From Eledone cirrhosa (taxonomy: Eukaryota > Mollusca > Cephalopoda > Octopoda > Eledonidae), in the NCBI GenBank assembly GCA_964016885.1, contig OZ024742.1:121582370-121646369 (forward strand): a DNA stretch of 64,000 nt, given 5' to 3'. Position numbers and translations under genes: made by a program. Shown here in pieces: positions 1 through 12,392 of this stretch. Position 1 is the first letter of the stretch. Each line of letters starts with the position of its first letter. The notes below the pieces were generated by a model. The model did not search any database, was not told the origin of the DNA, and worked only from the letters and a program-made list of their open reading frames with translations.

Positions 1-32
<32 letters not shown>

Positions 33-80
33 CAAAGGATTTGTGGTAAGGAACCAGATGGACCATAACGCACCAGAGTA

Positions 81-120
<40 letters not shown>
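1..120. repeat. Two (AT)n microsatellites
   Basis: Bases 1-30 and about 84-120 are almost pure AT dinucleotide repeat, separated by about 50 bp of ordinary sequence. They start a series of (AT)n tracts that recurs through the window, often at transposon edges. Confidence 0.95.
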
Positions 121-124
<4 letters not shown>

Positions 125-1447
125 GAAAAAACGGAGTTTAAAACTCGCGTTAATCCCATGTAATTTAATGAGCTCAAAGGAATAAGTACCGGGCTCTTCA
201 TATATAGAGAAGAAAATACATAAAGGGTATGTTTTCAATTATGAGGGGTAGAGAATCACTAGAGTAAAGAACATAAAGTCTACGAAAAGTGTGGAAAATA
301 CATAATAATTAAAAAAGTAAATTAAAATGTACATACCCACCTTTATAACTATAAAACACCTGGACAAACTCAAAGAAGTGAATGTTTCGCTATAAACAGT
401 GTTGGTGCCATAACATCTCACGGTACGTCGGCAGGTGTAAATAAGATACAGTGAACACTTCTAAAGAGACTTTAGACAACTGAAATATCGCACATGGTGA
501 GAGAAAAAACGAAAACCTGCGCGCCAGACAGTATATAGTGGTTTGAATGAATCAAGAAACCGCTAGAAATGGCAGTCTATAACCATTCAACCTAAAAAGC
601 TCGACTAACATAAAGAAATTAGGAGCCAAAATATCAAATGTAAAACGGAGTTAAAGCCTTGCGTTAATCCCCTGTAATTTAATGAACTCAAGGAAGTCTT
701 TTACTCCGTTTTTTTCATTTGATATATTTTCATTTTTTTCGGACAATGGAATAATTAATACTTCAAATCTATAATCCTGAAATCAAATCTTAATATCCAT
801 TCTCTGAAATTGTGTTCTTGTGCGACAAATGTGCCACAGGGAAGCAAATGTGCCTCACCAGCACAAAGTAGATTGGTAAAATAATTTTGATCAACACAAT
901 CAGGAGAACAAAACTGAGTTTCTGTGTGTACAATGAAATATTGAAAATTAGGAAGCCTTACTTTTCTCACAGATCCAGATGATAATAAAAATGTTTTCTA
1001 TTTCCAGAGACAAGCAAATACTCATGGGAAAACGCCCGTATATTTCTAAAAATCGTTTTAATCTAGCCCTCATACGGATAAAACTAGGAAAAAAAAACGA
1101 GATTAAAAAATCGTTGCAGCTGTACTAAGCGGATAAAATCAAATCTAAATGTTTCCTTCCGTTATGCATATCAATCTTTATTCTTGTAATAAATAAATAA
1201 AAATATCGGCTTGTTCAATGTCACGATGGCACATAAACTGATGAACGTGCTCATATTTTCCATCTACCGAAAAGTGATATAAAAAGTTCTTTTTCCCAGC
1301 CAAGTAAACAGCAACATATTGAACATCCAGATATATGAGTGGATGTGAGTAGTTATGTGTATATAATAGTAGTCTACCAGACATGAAATTCCCACAGTAA
1401 CCTAGAATATAAAAACTGAAAAGAACTGGATATAATCAAATACACGT
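121..1447. other. AT-rich DNA without a recognisable gene
   Basis: No coding similarity is visible and the open frames are short. A segment of about 50 bp at 130-180, containing GCGTTAATCCCATGTAATTT, recurs with a few changes at about 643-695. It is therefore a small dispersed repeat in direct orientation, of unknown family. Confidence 0.6.
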
Positions 1448-1622
1448 AGTTCCAGAAGAGGATAGTCTTCAAGTTTGACACATTAATTCATGCAAAGGCA
1501 ACCTTGTTGGTACCTCAAAAATACTTTATCAGAACGCAGTTCCACTAAAGGAAAATCTTCAAGCTGTACACCTAAAATCTTGCAAAGTCAGCTTTGTCCG
1601 TTCCTCCAATATATTTTATCGG
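1448..1622. repeat. Diverged 90-bp tandem duplication
   Basis: Two adjacent copies of a unit of about 90 bp start at 1448 (AGTTCCAGAAGAGGATAGTC) and 1538 (AGTTCCACTAAAGGAAAATC). Both run through a TTCAAG motif and end near TACTTTATC or ATATTTTATC. Substitutions are frequent, so the duplication is old. No frame is maintained across both copies. Confidence 0.7.
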
Positions 1623-2025
1623 GGCTATGTAAATGCTGAATGACTAATCCAGAAATGTTTAAAGAAGCAATAATAACACTGATTCATATATTGGCAGATC
1701 CGAAAGAAGCAATAAACTACCTGAGTTACTTACATTTTTACCTTTCAAAAGGTCTGGAGAAAATCATTTGCAGAAGAATAACACATTTTTAGAGCAATAA
1801 AAGCTTTTTAGCAACACGAAGGAAATCGACAAAATTCCAGCAACACAACCAAATACTGAAGTCTCCTATTTATATTGATTAAGAGTTGATTGTGTATATT
1901 TTGATTTCGCAAAACTCTTAAAATAAGGTTGTCCTTGCAATTATGTTAGCAGCTGTAAAGCAATAGCATAACGATGCTTCAATTGTGGGATGATTCAAGA
2001 AGAAGAATATGTATTGTATCATATA
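1623..2025. other. No feature seen
   Basis: AT-rich sequence with no repeat, RNA gene or coding pattern that I can recognise. Confidence 0.5.
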
Positions 2026-2237
2026 GGAGAACGGTGGATAAGTAGTATCGGTAGGATGTCGGACAACATGCTTTGCGGCATGTAGTTACATCCCTTTACA
2101 TTCTGAGTTCAAATCTCGCTGAGGTTAGCTTTGCCTTTCATCCTTATGGGGTCGATACCAGCAACGCACTGGGATCGATTTAACTGACTATCCCCTCCCT
2201 CAAAATTGTTGGTCTTGTGATTAAGTCAGAAACCCTT
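2026..2237 (+). mobile_element. tRNA-derived cephalopod SINE
   Basis: The order of motifs matches the dominant SINE of this window. A head (ACGGTGGATAAGTAGTATCGG) is followed by CATGCTTTGCGGCAT, the B-box-like GAGTTCAAATCTC, GCCTTTCATCCTTATGGGG and the tail TTGGTCTTGTG. This copy carries a deletion in the AAATAAAGTACC segment. Octopus tRNA-related SINEs of the OK/OR type are established knowledge; assignment to a named subfamily is not attempted. Confidence 0.85.
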
Positions 2238-5191
2238 ATATCGTACAGAGTGGTTGTAATATGGGGATGAATGTATAAACCTATTAGGAGAAAAATATCA
2301 ATGTTCTACTGAAGAAATATCTATTATGTTCTTGTCAAGGACATAGTGTTCCTGACTGATATACTTAACCCTCCGCTATCCCGGTTCACCTGGATGAAAA
2401 TAGGTTCACCTGGATGAAAAAAAATTTATCGTGGAGATACTTTGCCACAGTAGATACTCGGAGAACTGTTTAGGGGATGCGTGATTATTCATTTATTTAT
2501 TTTTCTTTTAGTTCTATCTGCACATTAACCTTTTTGTGACTCTTCACAAACACGAAGTCTTCAATGCTGCAATGAACATCCAGCTATTTAAATAACATCT
2601 CTATCTTGAAGAAAATATCAAATATATATTTCCCAATGTCAATCTTCTTGAAATTAATTGAGTTTGTAGCCATAAAGAAAATTAATTCTTTCTCTAAAAG
2701 CTATCAATGTAATTAGTAACAAAAAAGAAGAAAACCCGAAAATGCGTAGATAACACAAAACTTTAGTTTGAAATAGAATTAACGATTATTTGTTTGTTGT
2801 GATACAAAACAAATCAAAATACATAAATTTGAAAAAAAATCAAATACTAACGAATAATAATTAAATGAAGTTTAAGTTAACAATCAAAATGACACGTATC
2901 TAAAGAGTTAATTATAAAAGGATGCACGATTTGATTGAAAATAAATGTTTATTTTGTTTGTACCTAAAACATCAAAATATTCTGATATCTTTTTCTTTCG
3001 CCTCACTAAATGTCTAGATTTTATTTTAGAATAGATAAAACATACGATGAACTTCATAAAACTAAGCAAATTATATTTAATTTAAACCGTCTCTATCAGC
3101 ATTTCTCTATTTTAACCACTTAATGGAAACATTCTATAGGCAAGAAGAGATCATATGCTGTTCTTCATATTCGAAAATTCCCATCCATACTCTAATACAG
3201 GTACAACATTTTTAGCTACAGAATGTTTCAATTTTGTATACTAAATATGAAAGTTGATAATTGTATCCGTATACGTTTTCAAGTGTAAATTGAGCAAAGA
3301 AATGTAAATAAATTAAAAATCTATTTCTATCTCTCTGTGTGCAGAATATGTTGGGATTATTTTTACTACTTTTATCTCTATCTGTAAACCGGTGAACAGC
3401 GGACACGCTAGGTCAAATTGAACATTGGATGATTGAATGACATATTACCATATCAACTGTATGATAGACTTAATCATTCGCCTAGTTTAATAGACCTTGT
3501 GTGTATTTATCAGAGTTCACTTTGTTGAAATCATTTGAGCCAGGTTTCCTGCTTAATATGTCCTCTCCCCTCTCTCTCACCTCTCTCGAAAAACCTGACA
3601 AGGCTGTAGACGGAGAACGAGTTGCCACACGTTACGTCCCAGAGTAGCTAACTAAGCACCATAGATGAACAAATACGTGAGACTGGCTGATGTGGAGTTA
3701 CAACTAATACCAATAATTGTTTTTAGCCCCAAGTCAAACGGCCTATTAATGAAAAGGCCTTTCACCCATGACCACACTGTCGTTTTAGGAGTATGTCTTG
3801 GGCTACATTATATAATGTGTCTTCTCCTCATTTAAGAAAATAAATTAATACAAATCGGTTACTATTTCTTGCAAGCCAAGCGACCACACAGAGGCTCATT
3901 TAACAATATCAGCAACTAGTAAATCACTCTAATTTCGTTGCAATTTCGGTCAAATTACAGTCAAGTTACATCTAACTCTCCTGCTGAGCAATGTCCATGT
4001 TAAAAAAATCAACATCTGATGTTTCATGGTTTAGTTAATTCTGCGTAATCAGCAACGACGATATTGCGTTAATTTATCAGTTTGTACTTAGAACAATGGG
4101 GTGTTTCTTTACTGATAAACATATAAACATATAAACAAACGAAACAAACATGCAAAAACAACCGAGAACAATGAACGAATGAGGGAAATATGGAAATGAC
4201 TAAGAACAATGGCTGAAAATAAATATATAAATCGTTATTTTCCCGGAAGATTAAATTCAACGTTACATACTGAGTTTTTCACTCCCGCCCGCCATTATTC
4301 ACACTCTCTCTATATCATTAATAGCATCATAATCATCAAAATAAAAATCACCATTAATATCACATAAATAAAGATAGATATACACATGCACATACACATA
4401 TTTTCTTATATTGATACAAATATGTTCATTTTTGTTTCTTATGTATAATTCGTTTTCTGTAATAGACGAAAACTATTTTGTATACGATAATAGTAAAAAA
4501 AAATGGCTTAAGGAAATAATAACATGAAAGGAGTAAGTTTAATAACGACAGTATCATAACTTTTACATTACCACCGAGAGGCATATGAAAACTCCATAAA
4601 TACAAATAACTTCTCATATGCATGATGGTCTTTCTACATTGTATTGAATCGTCGTAACAGTAGTTCAATACTGTATTGTGAGCCGTTTGAAATCACTACC
4701 TACTATTGATAGGTGTTCTTATGAAGCTATGAGCTATTAAGATTCGCAATTGATTTTTTTTACGTAATAACTCTTCCCTATTCAAAATCGTTACTAACAT
4801 GTATATATTTCTTTTTAAAAAAAAGGAGAAAATCTATTTACTGCGGGTTGTTTTAGAATATTTTCTGTAATCAATATTGGAGAAATCTGTGTTAAATATA
4901 TTTTGTGAATGTTTTTAAATCAAGCTACTTTGAAAGAAATGAAATCATGTAAACTCACGTGGTATTGATAAAATTATGACTAAATATATATTTAAAAAAA
5001 AGAAGAAAATTATAACTGACTAAAAACTCCATTCAACTGATATGAAATATAGTTGAGAGAATTATTTTAATGCGAACAATTGAAATATATCAATGAACTA
5101 AAGTAAAGTAGTTCAGGTAAAGTTGTTAAGTTCAAGGACTGAACATTGTTGTAACTGAAGATTTCGAGTTTAGAACTTTGTATGTTAATAT
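2238..5191. other. Long AT-rich stretch without recognisable features
   Basis: About 3 kb of AT-rich sequence. No open frame exceeds about 80 codons, none resembles a known family, and no SINE, LINE or tandem array is evident by eye. A distant exon or an ancient repeat cannot be excluded without a search. Confidence 0.5.
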
Positions 5192-5357
5192 TACGGTGAA
5201 TTGGCAGAGTCATTAAAACGTCGATTAGAATGCTGTGCAGTATTCGTTTTGGCTATCTGCTCTCCAAGTTCAAATACCACCGAGGTCAACTTTGCCTTTA
5301 ATCCATTCAAGGTCGATGAAAAGTACCACTCCAATACTGGGTCGATTCTCCCTTTAT
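5192..5357 (+). mobile_element. Divergent tRNA-derived SINE
   Basis: It begins with ACGGTGAATTGGCAGAGTC and keeps the order AAGTTCAAATACC, CCGAGGTCAACTTTGCCTTT, AAGGTCGATGAAAAGTACC and CTGGGTCGAT. The sequence is more diverged than other copies and the tail is lost. It runs in the same direction as the next copy 180 bp downstream. Confidence 0.8.
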
Positions 5358-5536
5358 ATCTCATCCTCACTCTCTATCATTCTATGGAAGAAATCTAGTG
5401 TATTCAGACATGGAGAGGAGATAGGCTCTGCCTAGTTTAAAGAAAACCCATAGAAACGCCGTATGTCAATACGGTGCCCCTACGACTCCCCCAGGAGTTA
5501 CGAGTCCATACATACACCCTAATATTTGTTATTTCC

Positions 5537-5750
5537 AAGGTGGTCGATTGGCAGCAGCGTTAGAGTGTCGGAAAACATGCTTTGTGGCATAGAGTTACAT
5601 CCCTTTAAGTTCTGAGTTCAAATTCCACCGAGGTTAGCTTTGTCCTTACAAGGTCGATAAAATAAAGTACCAGTAACGCACTGGGGTCAATTTAATCGAC
5701 TTTCCCCTCCCGCAAAATTGCTGGTCTTGTGCCTAAATCAGAAAACAATA
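5537..5750 (+). mobile_element. tRNA-derived SINE, near full length
   Basis: Starts at GGTGGTCGATTGGCAGCAG and carries CATGCTTTGTGGCAT, GAGTTCAAATTCC, GATAAAATAAAGTACCAG, TTTAATCGACTTTCC and CTGGTCTTGTGCCTAAATC. The TTTCATCC segment is slightly shortened. Confidence 0.88.
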
Positions 5751-6678
5751 TTTGTTATTTTCTTGCTCTATATTTTGTAAGATCCACTGTTTTATGGGGA
5801 CATTTTTGAAGACTTTATCTTCATGGATTGTATCTAGAATAAAGTCAGCTTAGTGAAGTGAATTCTTTAACAAGTTATATTCCTAAGGCATGTGTTGAAC
5901 TCACCCTTGCAACGTAGAAATTCTCATCAAACACATATTAATGCTTATTTACAACTAAATATTTGCGTTTCATTATCACGAACCACCCCAGACCCGTGAC
6001 AAAATATTCTCTGCACTCATGGGTTAATAATTCAATATTCAAGCAAGTTGGTCAGGCAGAAATGTGCATGATATACGTATAGATAACTGAATCCATCAGA
6101 TTGCAATAATGTATGACCATCTTTCTATCACTACAGACATTTCTAGCAGCATTATAGCAATCTGTCACATATGTATGACCTCCTTAAAATATATAATCCT
6201 AGGGTTCCACAAATCACAGCAGGTCATTTGGTAAACTGTTTTCTGAGAATAACTACTTTATATGTAAAAAAAATCAGTATAATTCGTATGACAAGAAAAG
6301 GCAACCCAAACATGGTCAGCCTTGATGGGGAGAGCGTATTTAAAATAGTTTCAACAGATGAGGCAGTGTCAGTTGTCAGAAAAAGACAGGTAAAATCCTA
6401 AGTTTCCATAAGCCGAACAAATACCAACTGATACCAGCATGAAGGGTTTTATTCTCTTATTCTTTTGTTTTGGTCAGGAGACTGCTTCGATGCTGGAGCG
6501 CCACCTGAATTTAGTCAATCATATATACACTCTAATACTCCTTTCAAGTCCAATACTGATTTTAGTCATCTCGCTTTTGTTGAATCGTTAAGTTACGTGC
6601 CAAACATCTAGAGAAACAATCGCAAACACACTCTCTCTCTCTCTCTCTCCCACACACACACATGAACACATACATATA
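5751..6678. other. No gene; short (CT)n(CA)n tract
   Basis: Nothing recognisable apart from a compound (CT)n/(CA)n microsatellite at about 6621-6662. A 76-codon frame at 6171-6401 has no identifiable motif and is not claimed as a gene. Confidence 0.5.
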
Positions 6679-6840
6679 AGACGGATTTCTGTAGATTCCG
6701 CCTACCATATTTCCCTCAAAAGTCATTGGTCATCCCGAGGCTACAGTAGAAATTACTTGCCCAAGGTGCCACGCAGCGGTATTGAACTCAGAACTAATTG
6801 GTTGTGAAGTAAACTCCTTAACCACCCAGCCATACCTGTA
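6679..6840 (-). mobile_element. Second type of tRNA-derived cephalopod SINE
   Basis: On the minus strand it reads tRNA-like sequence (GGTATGGCTGGGTGGTTAAG), then a B-box-like AGTTCTGAGTTCAATACC, CGTGGCACCTTGGGCAAGTA, GGGATGACC and GGCGGAATC. This order matches a widespread cephalopod SINE with the phrase GGCACCTTGGGCAAGT. The copy is moderately diverged. Confidence 0.75.
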
Positions 6841-9439
6841 CCTATGCTATGATAACAATGTGGTTAAATGAGTAATATTCACTTCAAATTTACAGTTTAT
6901 CAGCAATTGGAAGGAATCACCATTATCATCATCAATGGTATAATTCATCTACATAGTATACTTCAACGAATCGAACCTGAACAGTTAAACAGCAAAATCT
7001 AAACGTGGTGAAAGTATATGGATAAGATTTGTGTACGCTGGCAAACCCCCGCGGAAATACCTTTGCGGTCTTGTCCTTGCATCTTCATTCATTTTACGTT
7101 TTTAAATATCTGTGTTGTTTTATCTGAAATAGATTTGTTTCCTTTTTTATTTTATTAATAAAAGGCTTGTATGCTGAAGTTGTAGACCACATGCACTTAC
7201 CATGTACGCCAATCCAGTTTATTCTGGAAAAAAACAGAACAACAAAATACCACTTTTTAATGTATTCGTGTAAAAGACAGATGTCAGAACATCAGTGTAT
7301 CGAACACTAAATGTCTCTGGATTCTGTTTCAGCACATTCACACAGTATTGAGAAAGGAATTCACCTGTGCCATTATACCACCTTACATAGAATAACTATA
7401 TCATCTGAAATATACATATCTGAATGAAAAATACCCACCCTATGATATAATACACATAGCCACTCTCATATACAAAGTGAAGGTTAAACTAAACTCAACG
7501 CTGCCTTTTCCTTACTGCCAAACCTTTGCCAGAAAATTAAGAAAATTTGCAGCACCAGAAGTGCGCCCAGTAACAGTACACTGCTGCAATTCCTCCTTAA
7601 AATTAAACGTATTCATGAGTAGCTAGAACATCTAATATCCTGAACTTCTAATACTTAATGCATTTACGGAAAGAATCTTATGATGAATAAACTGGGAGGA
7701 TCCTAAAGGTCAAAATAGAAAATATGGGAAAACTTTAATGAGAGGAAAAACATCTAAGTTAGGAATGGTTGAAAATATATCTAGCAACGAAGGAAATCAT
7801 ATACCACTATGAAACGAAATGTCCATAATTGATACAGAACCACTATGGAATCTTTGAAGAATCAACGAAGCAGCACATATTTCGCTTGCTGAAAGCCCAA
7901 TCAATAAGCACAGTGCTGACTCCATCTCAAAATGGCTACTTTTACTGAAAGATAAAATAAATAACCTAAAAATATAACATTAATTGTATATGCGGCAGTG
8001 ATCTAGTGGACAAGAACATTACATTTATTCTTAGAAATAAAGGTTCCTAATTCAAATCCAGTTTGGTGTTATGTATACATCGAAGGAATAAGACACTTGA
8101 TGATGAACAGATCAAAACAAAGTGTAATATAAAAGGAAATGAGGTTAATAGTTCGATATATGATAATCCTATTAAAAACACATCTAAGAATCTCAGAAAT
8201 GTAGATATTTATAAAGATATATTATTATATGCTTTTCACGTACACATTAAAATATATTTGTCTTGACATGCAATGATAGTTGGATTGGATACAAAATACG
8301 TGCGAATTACATGAAGTTTAAAAAATTGTGCATTAAATACAAAAAAACAAACAAACAACATTTTCCTTATCGGAATAAGGTTTTGAAACTACCCCAAATT
8401 CATCTAATGTCATAAAACTATTAAGCACTAAAAATATAGATTTGTATTTATTTCTCAGGCAATATTTTAAGGGTGTGATATCTGATGGAAATTGAATTTT
8501 GTCTCTGGTTGGTCGTGTTTTATAATTTATGAATTTAAGAAAATAGTGAAATTCCTTACCATCTGGGAATTTTAAAATGAAGAAAATAAATAGATTGAAT
8601 TTTTGTTATTATAACGTAAGGAACGTTGACATGAATCTATAATAATCTGTCTTGCCTTGACTTTATAGTTAAATAGCAACTGATGCTGTGCTAAAAGGAT
8701 ATTACGACTTTAATTCTGAGTTTAGATACTACCCGAAGTTAAATTTACCAATCCATATCAGTTCAATGGTTCATAAAATATATCAACTGATAAAGTATGG
8801 ATCGATATGTATGTATCAATAAATGTGGCAAACTAAGTATTGAAAAATTGACAAAATGACTAACAATTCCAACCACTACACCCTTCCAGAAAAACATCAA
8901 CATATATCTACACGAAAATAAAAAATATACGGTGGGAGTTTCTATACGACCGTTTGACTCGCTAGAAATAGTAACTAAATTCTTTTAGAAACCACCCTAT
9001 GATCTTAAAAAAAGGGATATGATGTATAATGTCCTAAATATCTCTAAACAGACAAGTCGGTTAAAACTGTGCTGGGACTTAGCTAAACAGCAACAATATT
9101 TATTATATAAGTCAACAAAGGAATGACATTTCATCAATCATTTTCTTTCTTTATATATTTAATCAATTTAAACGTCCGTTTAGAGCTAGTAAGCCATCAC
9201 AGACGAAGAGAAGTATCTAGTACTTCTTACAGTTGAGAAACAAAAACAAAAAAACAAACAAGATATACAGAAATAAGTAAATATATAAACAACATAAAAT
9301 AAAATAAAAAAGTAAATAGGGAAGGCCAGCGGGAGGCAAAATAAGCATAAAAACAAAACAAAAAAGATAAAGAAAGATTGGGAAAGCAAGGATCCCCCTG
9401 TTTAACGACGCCACATTGCTCTTGGGTGTCTTTAGTGGA
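6841..9439. other. AT-rich DNA; possible relics of SINEs only
   Basis: No gene is recognised. Around 8660-8760 the string TTCTGAGTTTAGATACTACC followed by GAAGTTAAATTTACC looks like a very old SINE body, and 8040-8070 has a B-box-like AATTCAAATCC. Both are too degraded to call. Frames at 8063-8266 and 9186-9450 show no family motif. Confidence 0.4.
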
Positions 9440-9630
9440 ACCCGCTCCACTGCAAAATATTCAAGCTAGGAGTTCGATCTGAATATAACTTTCACTTCTC
9501 CTTGTACCGGAGCAATACAAAGTACCGGTACTCACCCGACTAATTACCTGGGGTTGATACAGTCGATTATTCTTCGTACCATCCAAAATTGTAATCTAGC
9601 GCCTATGTGAGAACTCATTATTAAAATTCC
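9440..9630 (+). mobile_element. Degenerate SINE copy
   Basis: A B-box-like GAGTTCGATCTG lies near 9470. It is followed by AAAGTACCGGTACTCACC, a CTGGGGTTGATA segment and a tail GCGCCTATGTGAGAACTCATTATT. The tail and spacing fit a diverged relative of the neighbouring SINE. Confidence 0.5.
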
Positions 9631-9632
9631 CT

Positions 9633-9856
9633 AGGGCGGTGGATTGGCAGTATCGGTAGAGCTTGGGACAACATGCTTTGCGGCATATACTTATGGCCCT
9701 TTACGTTCAGAATTCAAATCCCGCTGCGATTAGCATTCCTTTTCATCCTTACTAAGTCGATAAAATAAGCATCTGTAATGCACTGGGGTTGATTTAATCG
9801 ACTTTCCCTTCCCTTCAAAATTGTTGACCTTGTGCCTAAATCAGAAACCATTATTA
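9633..9856 (+). mobile_element. tRNA-derived SINE, full length
   Basis: Starts GGCGGTGGATTGGCAGTATC, an A-box match. It continues CATGCTTTGCGGCAT, GAATTCAAATCCCGC, CTGGGGTTGATTTAATCGAC and ends CTTGTGCCTAAATCAGAAAC. It directly follows the degenerate copy, so the two form a head-to-tail pair. Confidence 0.9.
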
Positions 9857-10440
9857 AAATCCCCCGTGGACTGTAAAATAAGTCGCTGCTGTATGCTGCT
9901 ATAATTCAATTGCTTATACCCTCCCCTTAAAAAAACCACTTGATTTGAAACTAAGTGAAACATCTAGCTATCATGAAAAATAAATTAGTGGAATATTCTT
10001 TTTATATTTTCTGAAGCTTTTCCTCATACCTACGTTGATAATAAAACCTCATTCAGCTTTATATTCAATATTGATTCCTAACATTCCATCACAGAAAAAT
10101 ATTTACATATAAAACACATTTACTAAATACATAGGTTTAGAAGTGTTGAATTAAATCACAAACCTTATTGATTTCTCACATTTGCCAGGTCACAAAATCG
10201 AATGAGTCGGTACCCGTACAATGTTGTTTCTGATTTAATCAAAGAGAAAAGATAAAGTTGGCCACAGCAACATTTGAACTCACCGTATAACGGATCATAT
10301 CGATTTACTGCAAATCATTCTTTTTTACCATCACAGGGTTTCAGAGAAGTAACAAAATGAAGTCACCAACATATTGGAATTTGAACTCAGAAGGTAAAAC
10401 GATAGCTTCTTCCTGTGACGCTAAACTCCATCAGTTGCAG
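9857..10440. other. No clear feature
   Basis: Plain AT-rich sequence. At 10375-10440 the minus strand shows CTTCTGAGTTCAAATTCC, a B-box-like string that may be a decayed SINE. I see nothing else. Confidence 0.4.
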
Positions 10441-10950
10441 ACTGCGATCAACATGAGATATTTTTCTTCACAAAGTCCGATCACCAGCAGCAGATATTAA
10501 AAGCAAAGATCAAGTCCAGTTCATAAGTTGATATTATTAAGCCATCTGCCGGCCTCTGCTTCTCTTACTAGCCAACCTTCCTTCCAGGCATAACCTACTC
10601 ACACCACGAGTTGATCTTTTTATATAGCCGCATAGTTTGAGTACTCTTGACTTGACAATTGATGTAATTGGTCTAAGTTTGGTAATGTTGAGCAACTCAC
10701 TGATACAGATAAGGTTACTGAGCTGCTTGCCAGTCATAAGTCTCATGATGCGGTTCTGGAATGTAGAGAGTTTCTGAAGTGACCTTGTCGTCCAATTAAC
10801 ACAGTCAAGACCATATAACACAACTGGTAGGATGTAAGTATCAAAGATTTTAGCCTTCAAATGATAGGAAACTCGTTTTGATGTTAGTACTTCCTTGTTC
10901 TTGTTGAAAGCTGCCCAACCTAGAGCGATGCGATACTGCGCAGCAACCAT
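10441..10950 (-). pseudogene. C-terminal fragment of a LINE reverse transcriptase (RTE-like)
   Basis: The frame from 10950 to 10537 encodes 137 residues after the catalytic core. It contains IALGWAAFNKNKEVL, KAKIFDTYILPVVLYGLD and a basic tail GRLASKRSRGRQ. This order (ALGWAAF, KxKxFDxxxLPVxxYG, QNRIMRLMTG, GRPxxRW-like end) is the thumb and C-terminal segment of RTE-type non-LTR reverse transcriptases. The palm with the YADD box is absent, so this is a truncated dead copy. The expected RW...NNI segment continues in another frame to about 10440, indicating a frameshift near 10537. Assignment to RTE rather than another LINE clade is inference. Confidence 0.7.
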
Positions 10951-12234
10951 TATCGAGTACTAACAAACTATATTACGAAAGGTTGTTATATTTCAATGTT
11001 ATGCATATTGCTATCCTATGGTGCCAGCCTTGTCAAACACCGTGTCATACAGGGTCTCCTTGAAAATTAAGTATCTGTGGAATGCACCGCTATTTACACG
11101 TTGATTTCACGAGAAGGGAGTTTCGAAGATGGAACAACCGGAGCAATCATCCTCGAAATTGACGGAGGTCCATATATAAATTCCTACATACATACATATA
11201 CACATACATACACTCACCGGTATATATTCGTACATATATGCGTTATCTATGATAGTGGTAAGAAACTTTCAAGAGAGCTGGACAGCAGAAGGTCTTCAGA
11301 GAAGAAACGCTGGGAGTTCGATCTGAAGATAACTTTTGGTCCTAAACTTTATACATTCTAAGGGGGCAGGTCATGACTCATCGGTGCGCCATGAACTCCT
11401 TAGAGTGTAAGAAGTTAAGGGCTAAAATATAAGAGAGAGAAAACTCAATGCATTTTATTATGAGTATCGGAAAGTTCATTGCTTCAGAGTGAGTAGTCAT
11501 ATCAATCTGGGTGGAAATCTTCCTGCTGTGAATTTTTTAAACGAAATTTGTATTTATTTGATTAGAAATGTGAGAAGTGAGCGTGGTCCATGTTCCTGTG
11601 TGTATTTTCGGCTGTTTTCTTTGTACTTGCTTTTATCTGAAGGTGGGAACTTTAATGAGTTTGATTAAGGATGAGTGTGTGTGATGGGTGGGGGAGAATA
11701 GGTTAATAAAGCACGGATATATGAGTCTATTTGTATGACTAGAAAACAAGTGACGAAAGTGGAAAGTATGGTTTGTTAGGAAGTAGGATGGTATGTAAAT
11801 GGATGCAATAGTACGATAATTGGACAGGTATGACAGTTTACTAGTATAAATGTTCGATGAGGCATAAAGATTCTAATAACTGTATAACAGGCATGGTGGT
11901 CGAGTACGTTATTTTGGGATAGAAACCATGGTAGTGTCCATTGATTTGATTTTTATATCTTTGAGTAAACTAACTTGTGGTTGTGTATAGAGCGTAGTGG
12001 ATAGTAATGTCTCCGAGGGCTGCATATATGCACACACATATGCGAGCGCGCGCGCACACACACACATACACGCACACACACTCTCATATAGATATACGAA
12101 AACAAATAGAAGCTCATACAAAAATACATATATAAAAACGCAAAAGCACATATACATTCAGAACAGTTATATAGGTGCATGCATACACGACATACAGACA
12201 CACACATACACCCCCCACACACATCTATATATGC

Positions 12235-12237
<3 letters not shown>
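10951..12237. other. No gene; CA-rich microsatellite DNA
   Basis: A frame at 11077-11361 has no family motif. From about 12030 to 12230 the sequence becomes rich in CA/TG and AT dinucleotides, and the open frames there on both strands are products of that composition. Confidence 0.5.

Positions 12238-12271
<34 letters not shown>
12238..12271. repeat. (AT)n tract at left edge of hAT element
   Basis: About 34 bp of AT repeat ends directly at the first base of the hAT terminal repeat. A matching TATATATA follows the other end, so the 8-bp target duplication expected for hAT elements would be TATATATA. That cannot be distinguished from repeat background. Confidence 0.85.
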
Positions 12272-12274
<3 letters not shown>

Positions 12275-12392
12275 TGGCGTATCTAGGGTAAACGGCGCCC
12301 AGGGCAAGCATCAAAATTGCCCCCCCCCCTCAAAAAGTCAAGATCCACAGACGAAATTGCGGTAGAATTTATAATAAAAAAACAAAAAACGG

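Noticed and set aside
5400..5536. Segment between two SINEs with CGCCGTATGTCAATACGGTG and CCCCAGGAGTTACG
   Set aside because: Small palindrome-like strings, but nothing to identify a family. Treated as unique sequence.
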